Part shown: piece after piece, positions 47,239-58,999 of the stretch
Layout: every line of letters begins with the position of its first letter
How positions within the stretch are numbered: the first letter of the stretch is position 1
Assembly (NCBI GenBank): GCA_963169105.1
Contig: OY720643.1
Coordinates: forward strand, 80,893,696 to 80,957,695
Origin: Ceriagrion tenellum
Taxonomy: Eukaryota; Arthropoda; Insecta; Odonata; Coenagrionidae
Direction of reading: 5' to 3'
Length of the DNA: 64,000 bases
Notes under the pieces: generated by a model
Told to the model about the DNA's origin: nothing
The model's database searches: none
The model's input: only the letters and a program-made list of their open reading frames with translations
Position numbers and translations under genes: made by a program

Positions 47239-48015
47239 ATGAAACTAAGTTTAATTCCTTCTCTCTTCCTCGCAATTGTCTCTATTGTGTATAAAACAGG
47301 CAGAATAACAGAAGAATTCGAGAGGAAGCAAGCAGGGATTGATGTTCGGTGTGGTGTAGGTAGCCCTTCACTAGGGGTTGGGGAACCACAGGATTCGATG
47401 TTGGAAGGGTGTCACCCATACCTTCGCCCCTTCTTTGGCAGCCAAATAGACTACCCTTCCCGACCAGCATCCCCTCCCCCCCGTTTCGGCTCGCCTCAAA
47501 TCTCGTATTTCACCCCCAAGCCACACAAACCAACCCACATTGCCCGGCCGCCTCACCCTGGAAAAATGAACAAGAATAAAAAAAAGCCGAGAGAACCCCG
47601 ACCGAAACTCCGCTTTTATCCTTTACCCGGGAGTTCCCCTACTGACTCGACCGAAAACCTCAAGCAACCTACCCCAGGGGGGGGAGGAAAGGGAGGCTCG
47701 TCCCGGCCCTGAAAGTCCCTGGGCGACCTAGCGACTAATGGGCGTAATTGGCCGTCTCCAAACCCCCTCTCTTTTTGGTCCACGGAGCCTTTTCCAATGT
47801 CACTACATCCTTTTCCTCGTGCCACCCAAAGCCACTCCTCCCCAGCATTCCCGAGCCCTCCTCCTACCAAAACCCAGCCTCTTCGCAGTCAAAAGACGGC
47901 TGGCTCCTATCTTTCCACCCGGGTGACCACTTCACCTGCCTGCTGCCTTTAACCCCTCCCCCCCTAAACCATTCCCCTTATCTTCAGACATCGACCGCCA
48001 TCATAGCAAGATAGA
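47239..48015. other. GC-rich block with proline-rich open frame
   Basis: The longest plus-strand frame, 47239-47712 (157 codons), starts with a hydrophobic stretch (MKLSLIPSLFLAIVSIVYK) that looks like a signal peptide. It continues as low-complexity proline/glycine/lysine-rich sequence (RPASPPPRFGSP, KPHKPTH, PGGGGKGG). All other frames over the block are also open for 60-90 codons, which points to composition rather than selection. I do not recognise a family and no splice structure is evident. It is listed as a block, not as a gene. Confidence 0.3.
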
Positions 48016-48059
48016 GAGGTAGGGGTATGTCCGCGAATCCCTCTCAAACCCCGACTCCA

Positions 48060-48429
48060 CAGACAAAAGTAAGCAATGGGCGGTGAGAGCGCTCAGATTG
48101 GCGCACGGGTGGAATTTGGCAAATTTTTCACGTTAATAAACTAACTGTAGACTAATGAATGTGTTGTTGCGGTAGATACGCTATTTTTTGGATGTCGGTT
48201 GCTCATTGGACACGTTCCATACAATCCAATATTAATTTTATTGCAATGTTGTGAGGAAACATTATATTAAATTCATAAACACCATCAATCGTGGCTTGGA
48301 TGGTATACGTGTACGTAATATTATGTTTCCTTGCTACATTACAATAAAGGTTTTTGACGTGAAAATTTTCCAAATTCCACCCGAGCAATAATCTGAGCGC
48401 TTTCACATTGTATTGCTTACTTATGTCTG
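48060..48429. mobile_element. hAT-like MITE with long terminal inverted repeats
   Basis: The left end begins CAGACAAAAGTAAGCAATG. The reverse complement of the right end begins CAGACATAAGTAAGCAATA. The repeat extends about 72 bp (48060-48132 against 48356-48429), including GCGCTCAGATT and CGGGTGGAATTTGG. Starting with CAG and ending with CTG is the hAT pattern. The flanking octamers CGACTCCA and GGGAGCCA agree at only four positions, so an 8-bp target duplication is not confirmed. The 370-bp element has no transposase frame. Confidence 0.75.
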
Positions 48430-49485
48430 GGGAGCCATGCAAAAAGTTGGTAATATTACTTTCCATCTTTTATTGCATCCAACATTTTAAACGACGTTAT
48501 TAAAGTACACCAAGTTCACCTAGTTTTTTGCATTAATAAAACACTAAAAACATAATAAAAATTAAAATACAAGACCACCAATTATAAAGGAAAGGTAGAC
48601 GAGTGGAAAGGAAAGGGTCCCAAAAAGGACCAGTCCAGAGTGAACGAGTTCACAAAAATGAACGGCTTTGCCCAACTCTACATTGGTTCGGAGGCAAAGG
48701 GAAACGGGGGATGAAAGATGTCATGTTTTATCTCGTAACTAAATTTGGCACATGATTTGTCCACTATTTTAATTCAAAATCAGTTCAGAAAATTTATGCT
48801 TGATCAAGTGAAGGGAATCCATACTACATCAAACACAATTCGAAAGCTTCCCACATCTTTTTTGAATTCTTAATCACTAGAATAACTCTGCTCGTTGAAA
48901 CGCGCAGTAGAATTTGAAAAATTATGGAAAAGTGCACAATGTACGATTTTGGTTTGATTTCATATTTGATTTAACTTTACACCAAAGCTATCTTTCGCCA
49001 AAACGCGAGGGCAACATTCTCGCTGACACCCACAATCCTGTTTGGCAAGGATTATACTCAGAGAGTTATGCGCAAAACGAGTCTCGGATTTCCAAGGTTC
49101 CTGGAATTCCTTGGCAAATAAAAGCAAATAAAGTCCTGCAGAAATGAGAGAAAGTATTGTGTTCCAAAACTGAGTATCATAATTTAGGAAAGTGTTTAAT
49201 AATAAATATGCGTTGGTGGGAAGTGGATTAAAACCAGATCTAAACTAAAACGGCATTGAGACGGTATCAGGATATTCAATCTCACGATTGTGGTATCATT
49301 CTCGGTGAATAATTGCATGAGTAAAGGACCATTTGGATGAATTTTATAGTACTAACCGAGCAATTTCTGCTTATTTGGATTCTGCTCTCTCGAAAATGGC
49401 TCTAGCAAATTGGATGAAATGTTCGGAGATGTTGAATCCGAAAGAGAAAATTAGATTGAGAAACGGGTCTTAATTGGGTAAAACT
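48430..49485. other. AT-rich non-coding stretch
   Basis: A 77-codon frame at 48914-49147 is unrecognised. Nothing else was seen. Confidence 0.4.
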
Positions 49486-49491
49486 CATAGT

Positions 49492-50093
49492 ATGTTTGAA
49501 GAATTAGTGGATTTCTTCACCTATCTTGGAAGAACCATTACGCGGGACGGATGAAAAATGGAAATCAAGCTGAGAGTAGGCCAAGCTCAGATGACATTCA
49601 TGGGAAGAAGACAACTCTGTGCTCAATGAAAATAGGACTACAAACTAGGAAACAGTATGAAATCAAATGGTGTGGAGCGTATGGATATATCTATGGATCG
49701 GAAGCATGGACCATTGGAAAAGCTGGCCATAAAAGACTAGAAACCCTTAAAATCTGGTGTTGGAGGTGGATGCTGACGATAAATAGACGGACAAAATATA
49801 AAATGATGAAGTGTACAGCAGAGTAGAAGAGGAAAGGACCATATACGACGGCAGAATAGACGTACTAGATAGATTTGACACACCCTAAGACACGATGGGT
49901 TTAAGAAGAACATAATTTAAGGAAAAATTGAGGGATCAGTCCCCAGAGGAAGACCCAGGAAAAAGTTCATGGACCAAATAAAGAGAAAAGTGCATAGGAA
50001 GAGATACCAGGAGGTAAGGGAACTAGTATTACATAGGGAAGGGTGAAAGACTGCAGTCAACCCAACTTAGGATTGATCGACCAAAATTGATTT
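49492..50093 (+). pseudogene. LINE endonuclease/RT C-terminal fragment, multiply broken
   Basis: Successive frames give an ordered LINE tail. MFEELVDFFTYLGRTITRDG starts at 49492. After a stop comes KMEIKLRVGQAQMTFMGRRQ. In a second frame, to 49826, come YIYGSEAWTIGKAGHKRLET and LKIWCWRWMLTINRRTKYK. In a third frame comes VEEERTIYDGRID. Finally GKIEGSVPRGRPRKKFMDQI, YQEVRELVLHREG, a stop for tryptophan, and KTAVNPT end near 50093. The F-YLG--IT-DG, YGSE-WT--K---KRLE--K-WCWRWML and EG---RGRPR--F-DQI motifs identify the C-terminal region of an endonuclease/RT LINE. Two or more frameshifts and several stops show that it is old. It belongs to the same general class as the 2.9-kb and 21.2-kb fragments. 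Confidence 0.85.
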
Positions 50094-53045
50094 AAGGAAT
50101 TAATTTAAAAATTCAAAATTTTAGCATTATGGCTAACCAAGGTGACAAAGCACCAAGAAATGAAAGTTAAAAATTGTAAGATGTAACGTCATACGGAGGG
50201 CAACAGCAATAACACCTTGAAATAAAATTGTGAATTAAAAAACGACGAAATTATAGAGGGCCTTCCAGGAGGATAAAAATGTTAAAAGAGTTACGTTTCT
50301 GTTAAAAATCAACCCAAATAAGCACTTCGATTCACTTCTTAATTTCTCAATTCTGTAGAGACGGCTGGCTGACCACCACACAAAGCTAAAAAAATACAGC
50401 TATAACACGTTTACGAAACTTTCTCGTCTCTGATAGGCTATGAAATGGAATGAGATAGACTGCGACTGAATTTTGTAACAAAATTATTAGAGCCAAGATA
50501 ATCACAGGTAAAAATTCCGGCCATGAAGTTGACATTTCATTCAAGAGTTACGTTAGATTCTAGCAATAGTCAGCTCGGATGTACTACGCAAACACATCAA
50601 TTTCAAGTGAGAGCAGATTTTTATCAGAGCTGACACTTATGAGAATTGATAAGGTTCAAGCAAAACATTAGAATTGATTGGCATATACTCACTAACAGTG
50701 GTTTTTATGCACGGTATGATATACGTAGCACTTTCCAGAGCTAGGAGGCGAAACCGCTTTAAAAGTTCTTACACCCAGAAAATCCTCACCATACAAGCGT
50801 AGCATGGAAAGAAGTAATAAATGAATTCAATCCAAATAATACTGTTACTCGATGAAATAATGTTGTCATGTCAATTAATGTCAAATGACGAAGGCATCGA
50901 AAATATTAGTTATACCTACTGATAAACAAAAATGTCAACATTAATGGATAATAGAATTTATTACCTCTATTTGTATTTGTTTTTGGATACACGACATTTA
51001 TTATTATACAATTTTTAAAATAAACATTCTGTTGCCGAACAAGGATCATTCACCTAGTCCTAGCATATTATTAAATACGATGGATATATTCTATCAGTAT
51101 ACTAAATGGCATTCAGTGTACCACAATGTGAATTGACTCCATTCAAACACACCCCAGCTGCAATTAATATGAAAATATCTTCCTCTGATGACTCTTCTCA
51201 TTAATTATCTAGAGAAATACGGCATGAGAGAAGCCACTGGAAATATATCCAAGCAGGCACTCATTTGAACAGTTGAGGGAACATCATTAATGGCTGCAGT
51301 AGCTGAAAAGCCACTCTCACTTGATTAGCCGAGGCAGATTTACGAAGCATAGGTACAGAGGTTAAATAGGAGCCAGTATTTTCTATATGTCCTCAGAATT
51401 ACATTTTTTGCAGAGGCTAATAGCACTGAATATCATGTATGAGTTACAAATCTTGAAAATTAATGGAAAAGTCTCTTCGAAATTAAAAAAAAAATCATTT
51501 TGTCAGCGAGGTCAAAAGCAGCATCCAATGAGATTATTTCATAAACATTAAAGAATTTTTTCTAAAAAAATTAAGCTTCTCTTTTGGAAAGGAATATAAT
51601 TTCAGGCATTTCGTACATAGCATAAACAACAGGTTTGACTATATGCTCCCTACTTCGATCGCTACCTTGAAAACAATACGCATTGTATGCTACAATAAGT
51701 TAAAATTTACAACGCTAAGACCACGATTTGGTACTGTTTTTATAACAAAACTATAGAGAGGAGGAAGAGAAAACTTGATCCACATTCATACCTGATGCCT
51801 CGCAGCGTGCTCTTTATTAGAATTGAAAATTTTCAACTTCATTGAAGAGTCCCTGAAAATGTACGCATTCTATTTCCTTAAAACATTGGCGCTAGAACCA
51901 CATACTCCGAGCTTCCAGAAAATTTTTTCATTAAATTTGAAGACGAGCTGATTATTTAATATCGATGAGTTATCACGATAAATCCGTTAGAAATGGTGAA
52001 GGCAGTAGAGTCGAGGTTTCAGGGAACCCCTTGAATGAATAATGAATGGCCAATTTGGTAAAAAAAAAATATTAATTTTCAACCGGGAATAGTTCCGGCA
52101 CTAGGCAAGTACCAACGTCAGGGAATGTTAACGACCTTGTATATACAAGGTAAAACATTTACATTGGCATGAAAATGTTGATAAAACAAGTTTAAATTGA
52201 AGTCTCATATGCTCAGCATGAACGGAATCGTGTAACGTAATAAACATTTGCCGAGTGGGCAAATATTGCAGGAGATGAACTTCAAATCGAACTTACCCTT
52301 CCCCTTCTTATGCATGAATAATTGTTGAAATTTAAGTTGTCACTAAATAACTCCTTTAAAACCTCGCCGTTACAGCAACAATGAAGACAGCTATCGCTTT
52401 AGATAAAGCCTTACTGAATAATTCGCAGTTCTTCCTTTTACACAAATTCCTAAGATAAATAGATAGTCAAATATCACTGCACTCACCATGAATTAAATCA
52501 TGTATTTAACCAATGAAAAACTTATTAAGATCATGTTAGATGTAGGCAACAAAAATTCAACACAGCATCGTACGTAGAGCTATTATTTGTACTTTCCGAC
52601 AACCTATGTCCCCTCATCTTCCACGGCGGAAGCCACCATTTCTGTTTCATTGCCGAACCAAAGATGCTTCGACGAAAACTATTCCAAACTCACAGGTTCA
52701 TCATCGCACGAATCACTTCAAGAAAATACATTAAATACATTAAAGGAAGGTTAAAATTTTTCATATAAAACTCTAAGAAATGGAATTGCTTTGCAGAGTC
52801 TGCATGAACTTCGTTAAAGATCCTAGTTTTAGCTGTTTTTGACAGTTTTTAAGTATTTTAGATTGATAACTGCCGCATACCGGTTGGACCTTGAGTCAGT
52901 AGCAAGTTAGAGCTGGCCAAGAGAAGAATTTAAATTTTTTATAACGAGTTCCAACAAGAAACTCTAGAAAGAGGCCTAGTTTATTCTGAACTAGAAGAGG
53001 TGGCTCTAGAATTTCTCTAGTACTGGATTCTCGTATAAATCGGAG
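50094..53045. other. AT-rich non-coding stretch
   Basis: About 3 kb without gene-like frames. An exact 18-bp palindrome, ACCTTGTATATACAAGGT, lies at 52134-52151. Nothing else was recognised. Confidence 0.45.
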
Positions 53046-53430
53046 GTACCTGGCACTCAGTATGGTACGATCAATCTAAGGCGTAAGAGGAAGAGAGAAA
53101 TGAGAAATGCGATCCGCTAAACACGGATTCACCCGGACATATTCCCTTTAAACTTTCCGGGGATGTCTCCACTCGCCTCCACTTTTGCATCTTGCCTTCG
53201 GGTCTCTTCCCCATCGGAAAAAAGGTGGACGGCGAGCAGTAAGCGCGCTCTTTCGGGGACGAAATTTGATTAAAATAAAAAGAACACAGGGAGAGTATTT
53301 CCTCATATCACTAATTTATCCATTTCACGAGAAACTGACTCCGGAGGTGAGGGCCGATTTGAAAAGACGCGAGGCCCCAGCATTTTGTAATCAAGGGACA
53401 TCTCAAAATATTGCGTTAATTATCAAAACT
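53046..53430. other. GC-richer patch
   Basis: CpG-richer sequence around 53120-53270 and 53330-53380 with an 85-codon frame (53185-53442) of no known family. It may be regulatory or an old repeat; no specific motif set was seen. Confidence 0.3.
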
Positions 53431-55165
53431 GTGAAGCATTAAATCCTACTACAAATTCCTCCGGTCTTCTTTCTCTAGAAAAACCCAAGGAGAAAAATCG
53501 AAATAATTATCCATAGGAGCATAAAAAATTGTCCGCTGAAAAATTCATAAGCAATCGCGTTAACTAATTTTCCGCCCACTCATCAATCTTATACGGACAA
53601 TATTATACATTCATCAACTTTTTGCCGAAATAATAGCATATTAATTAAATAATCAGTAAAAACATATAGGGAAGATTTATGAATAATAAATCACTATTCC
53701 ATTCGACCACCAAAAAGGCCAATTTTCAAGCTGCTTATAATTCTTGAATGATATAACCTAACCTTGTATTTTACTCCTATCTAGATAGTGGTCAACTCAA
53801 AGTGGTGCGTGAGGTGTTATTTGGTAAAATTTAAAGCAGCGAAGAATGTAGCATACATGATGGGAAACCGATCCACCAACACATCCAAGAAAAGGGTTCA
53901 TATTATTTTATAAAATATATTGATAAAAATACGTGTTGGATAATGACTTAGGTCTAACATAAGTAAAGAAATAGCGAATACAAATTGTTGATTTTTTGGA
54001 GGAAAACCGAAAAAAGAAGTTTTCTTCGTCACTCACGATTTATTAGCATTTAGGTAACATAAAGATTATTTTTGGAAAAAGTAAAAAGAGTGTCCATGTC
54101 TTAAAGTAATACACTATTAAAAAGTTACTAAATATAGAAGTAATCGAGGCATATAGTTATTTATTCCGATAAGTAAAGATTTCAAAACATTATGAGCAAA
54201 GAGTTTCATACATCTCTTCCCTAAATATTTATCATTAACTGCTACTTTATGACCTGCATTTCGAAAATATCAATTACACATGCCGATATAATTGCCGATA
54301 CCAATTCTAACTGGCATAAAAGTAGCTGAGGTAAAATAGTTATGATGAATGAAATATAAAATCCTGAGGGAAATATAGTCAGCACTTTGAATTTAGCATT
54401 TATGTCTTGCATTCAAAATGAATTGATTAGCATTATTGAAATGTTAATATGCCTGGCTTCCTGCAGAGGTTATCAATTGACAGCAGTCACTATCTCTCCT
54501 CTTCTGGTTATTACCGTTTAGTGCGGGTTTTTGGTTTCCAATAGTTGAATGCGTTTAGAGCATGCAATACTTATCTTTTTGGTCCATCAAAGATTGTAAA
54601 ACAGTTGAAACATTGATTTATCTAAGATATTAATGACAGAAAAAAATTCTTAATGACTCTATAATTTAAACACAGTCCACCATCATATATTCATTGGCCA
54701 TTTGATTCCCTTATCAAAACGGCATTGGACGTGGAGTGACATGCGTATTTAGCGGCCACCACTAGACGCATGAGATAGTGGCCACTTAAGTAGTTACCAC
54801 TGAAAGGTGAGAAAACTTACATTGCTTACAGGTATGTGATATTCATTCCGTTCCTAAAAAATCGGCCACTTCGGAGAGGTGACCGCGTCAGGGATGAGGT
54901 CGCAGGTTTCACTGTATTAAGGATGTGGCTGTATTTCTGTCAACTGCGTTATCTTGGGCGCACTCAAGCGAACATAAATACAAAAGTTACCGTCCTTAAA
55001 TACTGAGCCTTAAATACTGAGAAAAATCCTTATACACTGAGTCCCAGTAATCTCCTTCACAATAAATGGTTGTGATACCTGCAGAATTTATTCAAACTTT
55101 CTCCACATCAGTGGGGCTCAACTCAGCTTTGTCCTCCTACATGCGAGTCAGGATGAGATGGCAAA
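53431..55165. other. AT-rich non-coding stretch
   Basis: A short tandem CCTTAAATACTGAG occurs twice near 54993-55020, with a third diverged copy just after it (CCTTATACACTGAG). No gene was recognised. Confidence 0.45.
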
Positions 55166-55171
55166 AAATCT

Positions 55172-55475
55172 ATGGCACTAGACCGGATTAACCAGTTTTC
55201 CCGTGAGAGGAGAATTCTGCAAGCCACCTATGCAAATCCTATCGACAGAAATTCCTCGCCCGACTTAATCACCAAGCGCACACACCTCTCTCTACACCTT
55301 TGGCGAATGCAAATTTGCGAATTAACCGGGCGAGCATGGGCTTTTATAAACATCCCAGAGAGAGTCCTCCGCTCTCTCTCTCTGGCCAGAATTTTGAATG
55401 ACCAAGGGGCATTCTGGGACGAGCGATGCAAATTTTTGCTCCATGAGAAGTTGAACTGCAGGCCGACTAGATAGA
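55172..55475. promoter_or_regulatory. Candidate regulatory block with three octamer sites
   Basis: Three exact copies of ATGCAAAT, the octamer bound by POU-domain factors, lie on the plus strand at 55230-55237, 55307-55314 and 55426-55433, within 204 bp. The block is GC-richer than its flanks and also has GAGAGAG/CTCTCTCTCTC segments (about 55356-55382) that could bind GAGA-type factors. It is open in frames on both strands (100 codons plus, 67 minus), but neither looks like a known protein. The clustering is seen directly; enhancer function is an inference. Confidence 0.35.
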
Positions 55476-57049
55476 TGACAGGGTGGCAAGGCTAGAAGCA
55501 GTCCAATTCAGACAATTTTCATATTGTTGACTGCTTGAAGAAAACTCTTAAACTCATCGATCTGGGTAAGAAATTCAAGCAAAAGATTTTACACGCTCAT
55601 TTAATTGTAAACTAATTTTAATGATAAATAATTAAAATGGATGCTACCCTAGATTGGATGGATCTATAAGTAAATATTAATGAAGAAAAATTACAGCATT
55701 AATATGTATCGCATAGACGATTCTTATCTATATAAAAACAGGGATTCTCCTCACATACTCCGACGATTATCACAATTTGTAATTATCAAGAGTTCGTACA
55801 CCGTGACTTTCTACATTCCATCAACTCATAGCTAATAAAATACATAATTTAAAAAGTACACGGATACATATGGAAACTGAGAACAGAATGGTGAACTGCA
55901 AAATTATTTAAAACTTATAATACTGAGTTGTACTTCAATTACTCTATCTATTTCGGGAGAGTAGTACTCCATTAATTTTGGGGAGTACAGACTAAATGGT
56001 GCTACCACTGCCCCCTGGAGATTTCATTTTCCTCCAAATCTAAAGAATACAACGTAACCGTTATTTTAACGGCTATCACAATGTTTCAATCTAACTCCTT
56101 CAATCTTCGTACTTTATTCACAGCGATATTATTATTTGATGAATATGTTCCCGTAAATCAATCAAGCCACGATCCTTTACTAATTTATACAAATAATAAA
56201 ACAGTGTAGTTGCCATGAAATTTAATTCACAGTAATAAATTTACAAGCTCTTGGATAGAAGCAGGGGAGTTCTGGCCATATCGACGAAGGTTTTGGAAGC
56301 TTCACTGGTTTGACAGCCTTGCCCCAACAACACATCGACCTATCGAGGTGTGTTAATTCAACCTCCCGAGAACAGTCCCCAAAATCACCCCCTCTCCATC
56401 ACGGAGAAGGAGAAATGTAGAACAGAAGGATGTCGCGTGAGTGCAAGCTGCCGTTTCGAGGCAGAATATGAATTTCCACCATTGCGATACGTGCATATGC
56501 AAAGTAACTAAATAATGCTTCTCTCTCCATTCATACACTTCTTTCTCAGTATTCAAATCAGTCCTCCATTCATCCTTTTGCGGACAAGTGTTGACGAAAT
56601 GAGTACCACTTCGCGGCTATATCAGAGGTGTAAATCACCCTTTCTTGTTTCCTCCATGACTGTGCCCGTAGCGAATATCCGAAGTATCTGCCTATTCCGT
56701 AGAAAAAAAAGTGTTCATATAGTCATATTTTTGTTAGGCGCAGGGAAGATTTCCCCTTTTTGTATTCAATTTCCATAACGAGTGGTGGGAGTTCAGCTTC
56801 CTTGTTTTTTCAACAGCTAGCAGGGATAATATTATATATTTTAGTAGTCTAATTTAAGCCTCGTTTTTCTACATGCCGCCAACTTTTCTGACACTCTTCC
56901 TGACATCAAGGGCACATATTCATAATAATAGTAGTGTTTACCTGCCATATAACAGGCATAAACAAAGGTACACGGAAAAGAATAATCGAAACATTTGATA
57001 AATTTTTATCTATACACAAGTTTAAAAGATAGAAAATTGTTTCTTACTC
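55476..57049. other. AT-rich non-coding stretch
   Basis: Nothing recognised. An octamer-like ATATGCAAAG lies near 56494-56503. Confidence 0.4.
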
Positions 57050-57052
57050 TAA

Positions 57053-57254
57053 AGGCCGCTTTACACGGTAATTTTATAGTACAAACGAATGTATAAATTT
57101 GTTAATGGGGAAAATTGTAGCGTGTAAAGCGGAAAATTGAAAGATTGTCTGAATAACTGAACGGGAAACAGAACATTCACTAATTCCATTTATTTTCTAT
57201 TACATTCTATGATATATTCATCAGTGCAATGAAATGTACCGTGCAAAGTGGCCT
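57053..57254. mobile_element. PIF/Harbinger-like MITE, short copy
   Basis: The left end AGGCCGCTTTACACGGTAAT and the reverse complement of the right end (AGGCCACTTTGCACGGTACA) match the 42.2-kb element. TAA flanks both sides (57050-57052 and 57255-57257). The 202-bp copy has one internal unit (CGTGTAAAGCGGAAAATTG, then ACGGGAAACAGAAC) where the 42.2-kb copy has two. It is non-coding. Confidence 0.88.
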
Positions 57255-57473
57255 TAAGACTTCGTCTGATCGCTAAAGGTATGGTTGTCCATATACTCAT
57301 TATTGCATGTACACTCAAGAAAATGTTTAAAGGAATTGAATTAACATCTTTTTAAAAATAAAAGTAGTAATAAATACACTATAAATTGACAAAACCTAAC
57401 AGTGATTCCGTAAAAACAAAACGAAAAAAATTCTAACAGTGATTCAAGTGAGTCTAAAGTTCGACTAAGTTCA
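57255..57473. other. AT-rich spacer
   Basis: Contains CTAACAGTGATTC twice (near 57397-57409 and 57433-57445). Nothing else. Confidence 0.35.
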
Positions 57474-57585
57474 AGTATAAAATAATAAATACATACACAT
57501 GCTGCTACGGGTATTCTATACGTACCAAAAAGAATACTGAGCAGAATAAGCAACGATTATAATTTTGATATAAATTAAGGAAAAA
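57474..57585 (+). repeat. Direct repeat, unit 1
   Basis: TATAAAATAATAAATACATA, ACACATGCTGCTACGGGTAT, TCTATACGTA and TTTGATATAAATTAAGG recur in order at 58000-58113. Confidence 0.7.
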
Positions 57586-57999
57586 GAGCAAAAAATCATA
57601 GAGATTTGGATTTTTCGAATTGCCGTAGTTGTAAAGGAACACTTTTGAGTTTATTCCCCGAAACAGTGACTTATCAAGGACGATCACGTCACCTTTACTA
57701 CAAGGAAGACACAAGACTCATTTGTAATTTTTACGTTTAGTTCATTAACATAGTTACACAACATTTAGTTCGCATAAGCTGCCGCTGAAATTATCCTTAT
57801 TGATTTATAAGATGGCTAGGAGGGGTAACTGGCAAACACACCCGCCCAGCTGGTGGTGACTATTTTCGTTCTAGTCAAATATTATGATTTTTTCATCCGT
57901 AAGGTGTATTACTTTACATCAATTGCGTGTGATCCTATTCCATGCCATTGTGAGTTTTGCATGTTGTTTATAAAGGACCGATCAAAAATTAATTAGATC
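57586..57999. other. Spacer between direct repeats
   Basis: No gene recognised; overlapping minus-strand frames at 57341-57553 and 57505-57714 look incidental. Confidence 0.4.
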
Positions 58000-58113
58000 T
58001 TATCTATAAAATAATAAATATTTACACATGCTGCTAAGGGTATTCTATAAGTAGCAAAAAAGATGGCCATACGGAGCACAATAATCAACGAATATAACTT
58101 TGATATAAATTAA
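58000..58113 (+). repeat. Direct repeat, unit 2
   Basis: TATAAAATAATAAATATTTA, ACACATGCTGCTAAGGGTAT, TCTATAAGTA and TTTGATATAAATTAAGG match unit 1 about 530 bp upstream, with roughly 80% identity plus a small indel. Confidence 0.7.
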
Positions 58114-58299
58114 GGCTACCTTTGATATAATTACTGTCATTTCCCGGACTCCGGTATTATAACACTGCGCATAATTAATACACTTCACTATTTTAACTAT
58201 ATCATTACAAGGGATTCACAAAAATATAACACGAATGCGCGGTTTGACTCCAGAACTTAGTACTCTAATATACATACTTAAATAAAACAACTTGCACTT

Positions 58300-58411
58300 T
58301 TACACAGATTTTATTTAGCTGGTGCAACGCGTTTCACCGACTAGTGGCATCACAAACGACAGGCGGCCAGTCGGTAATACGCGCTGTACCAGCGAAATAA
58401 AATATGTGTAA
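58300..58411. repeat. Inverted repeat with GTGAAACGCGT-type arms
   Basis: The left arm 58300-58342 (TTACACAGATTTTATTTAGC onward) and the right arm 58369-58411 are inverted copies agreeing at 37 of 43 positions, with a 26-bp loop. Read on the minus strand, the left arm (GGTGAAACGCGTTGCACCAG) has a third, isolated relative at 45638-45692. This may be the end of a Penelope-like or other retroelement; that is an inference. Confidence 0.8.
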
Positions 58412-58985
58412 GAGTAAAAATTGCATTTCTATATTTAAAAAAAACATAAACTTCCACGAAGTGAGTCTGGAATCTGTCGAGTGTAATTATACACCAATAC
58501 TTTATTCAACCTCCTGTTTAAATATTTCATCTAATTTTTCAGCAGTCATCGATCCGATGATTGGTTATCGGAGGCTCTACATTCCTATCTGTCGATTGCT
58601 TCATTCCCACATAATTATTTTCTGAGATATTCCATTCAGAAACTTCATATGTAACTTTCTCCACTCAATTATCCTTCAAAACTGTCTTCATTGGGATATT
58701 GTTCCGCAAGGTGTATCCAATATGTTTGTCTCCCCTGATTCGCATACATTGTGTTGCAAATACTTCTTATTACTTCGACTCCTTTTTTTGTTTTTCTCTC
58801 TGTCCACTTGCTCTTTATCGTTCTTTGTAGGAATTACATCTCCATTGCAACCAATGTCTTTTGATTTGAATATTACGTAGTACGCCGGAGTACATTAACA
58901 TTGAGTACAACAAAGTACGCATGTATTTTTCCGTAATACATAATCACTTAAACAGGACGTACATGTACCTACTGGCGGAGAAAAC
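58412..58985. other. AT-rich non-coding stretch
   Basis: Nothing recognised. Confidence 0.4.
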
Positions 58986-58999
58986 ACTTCATTTTCCCT

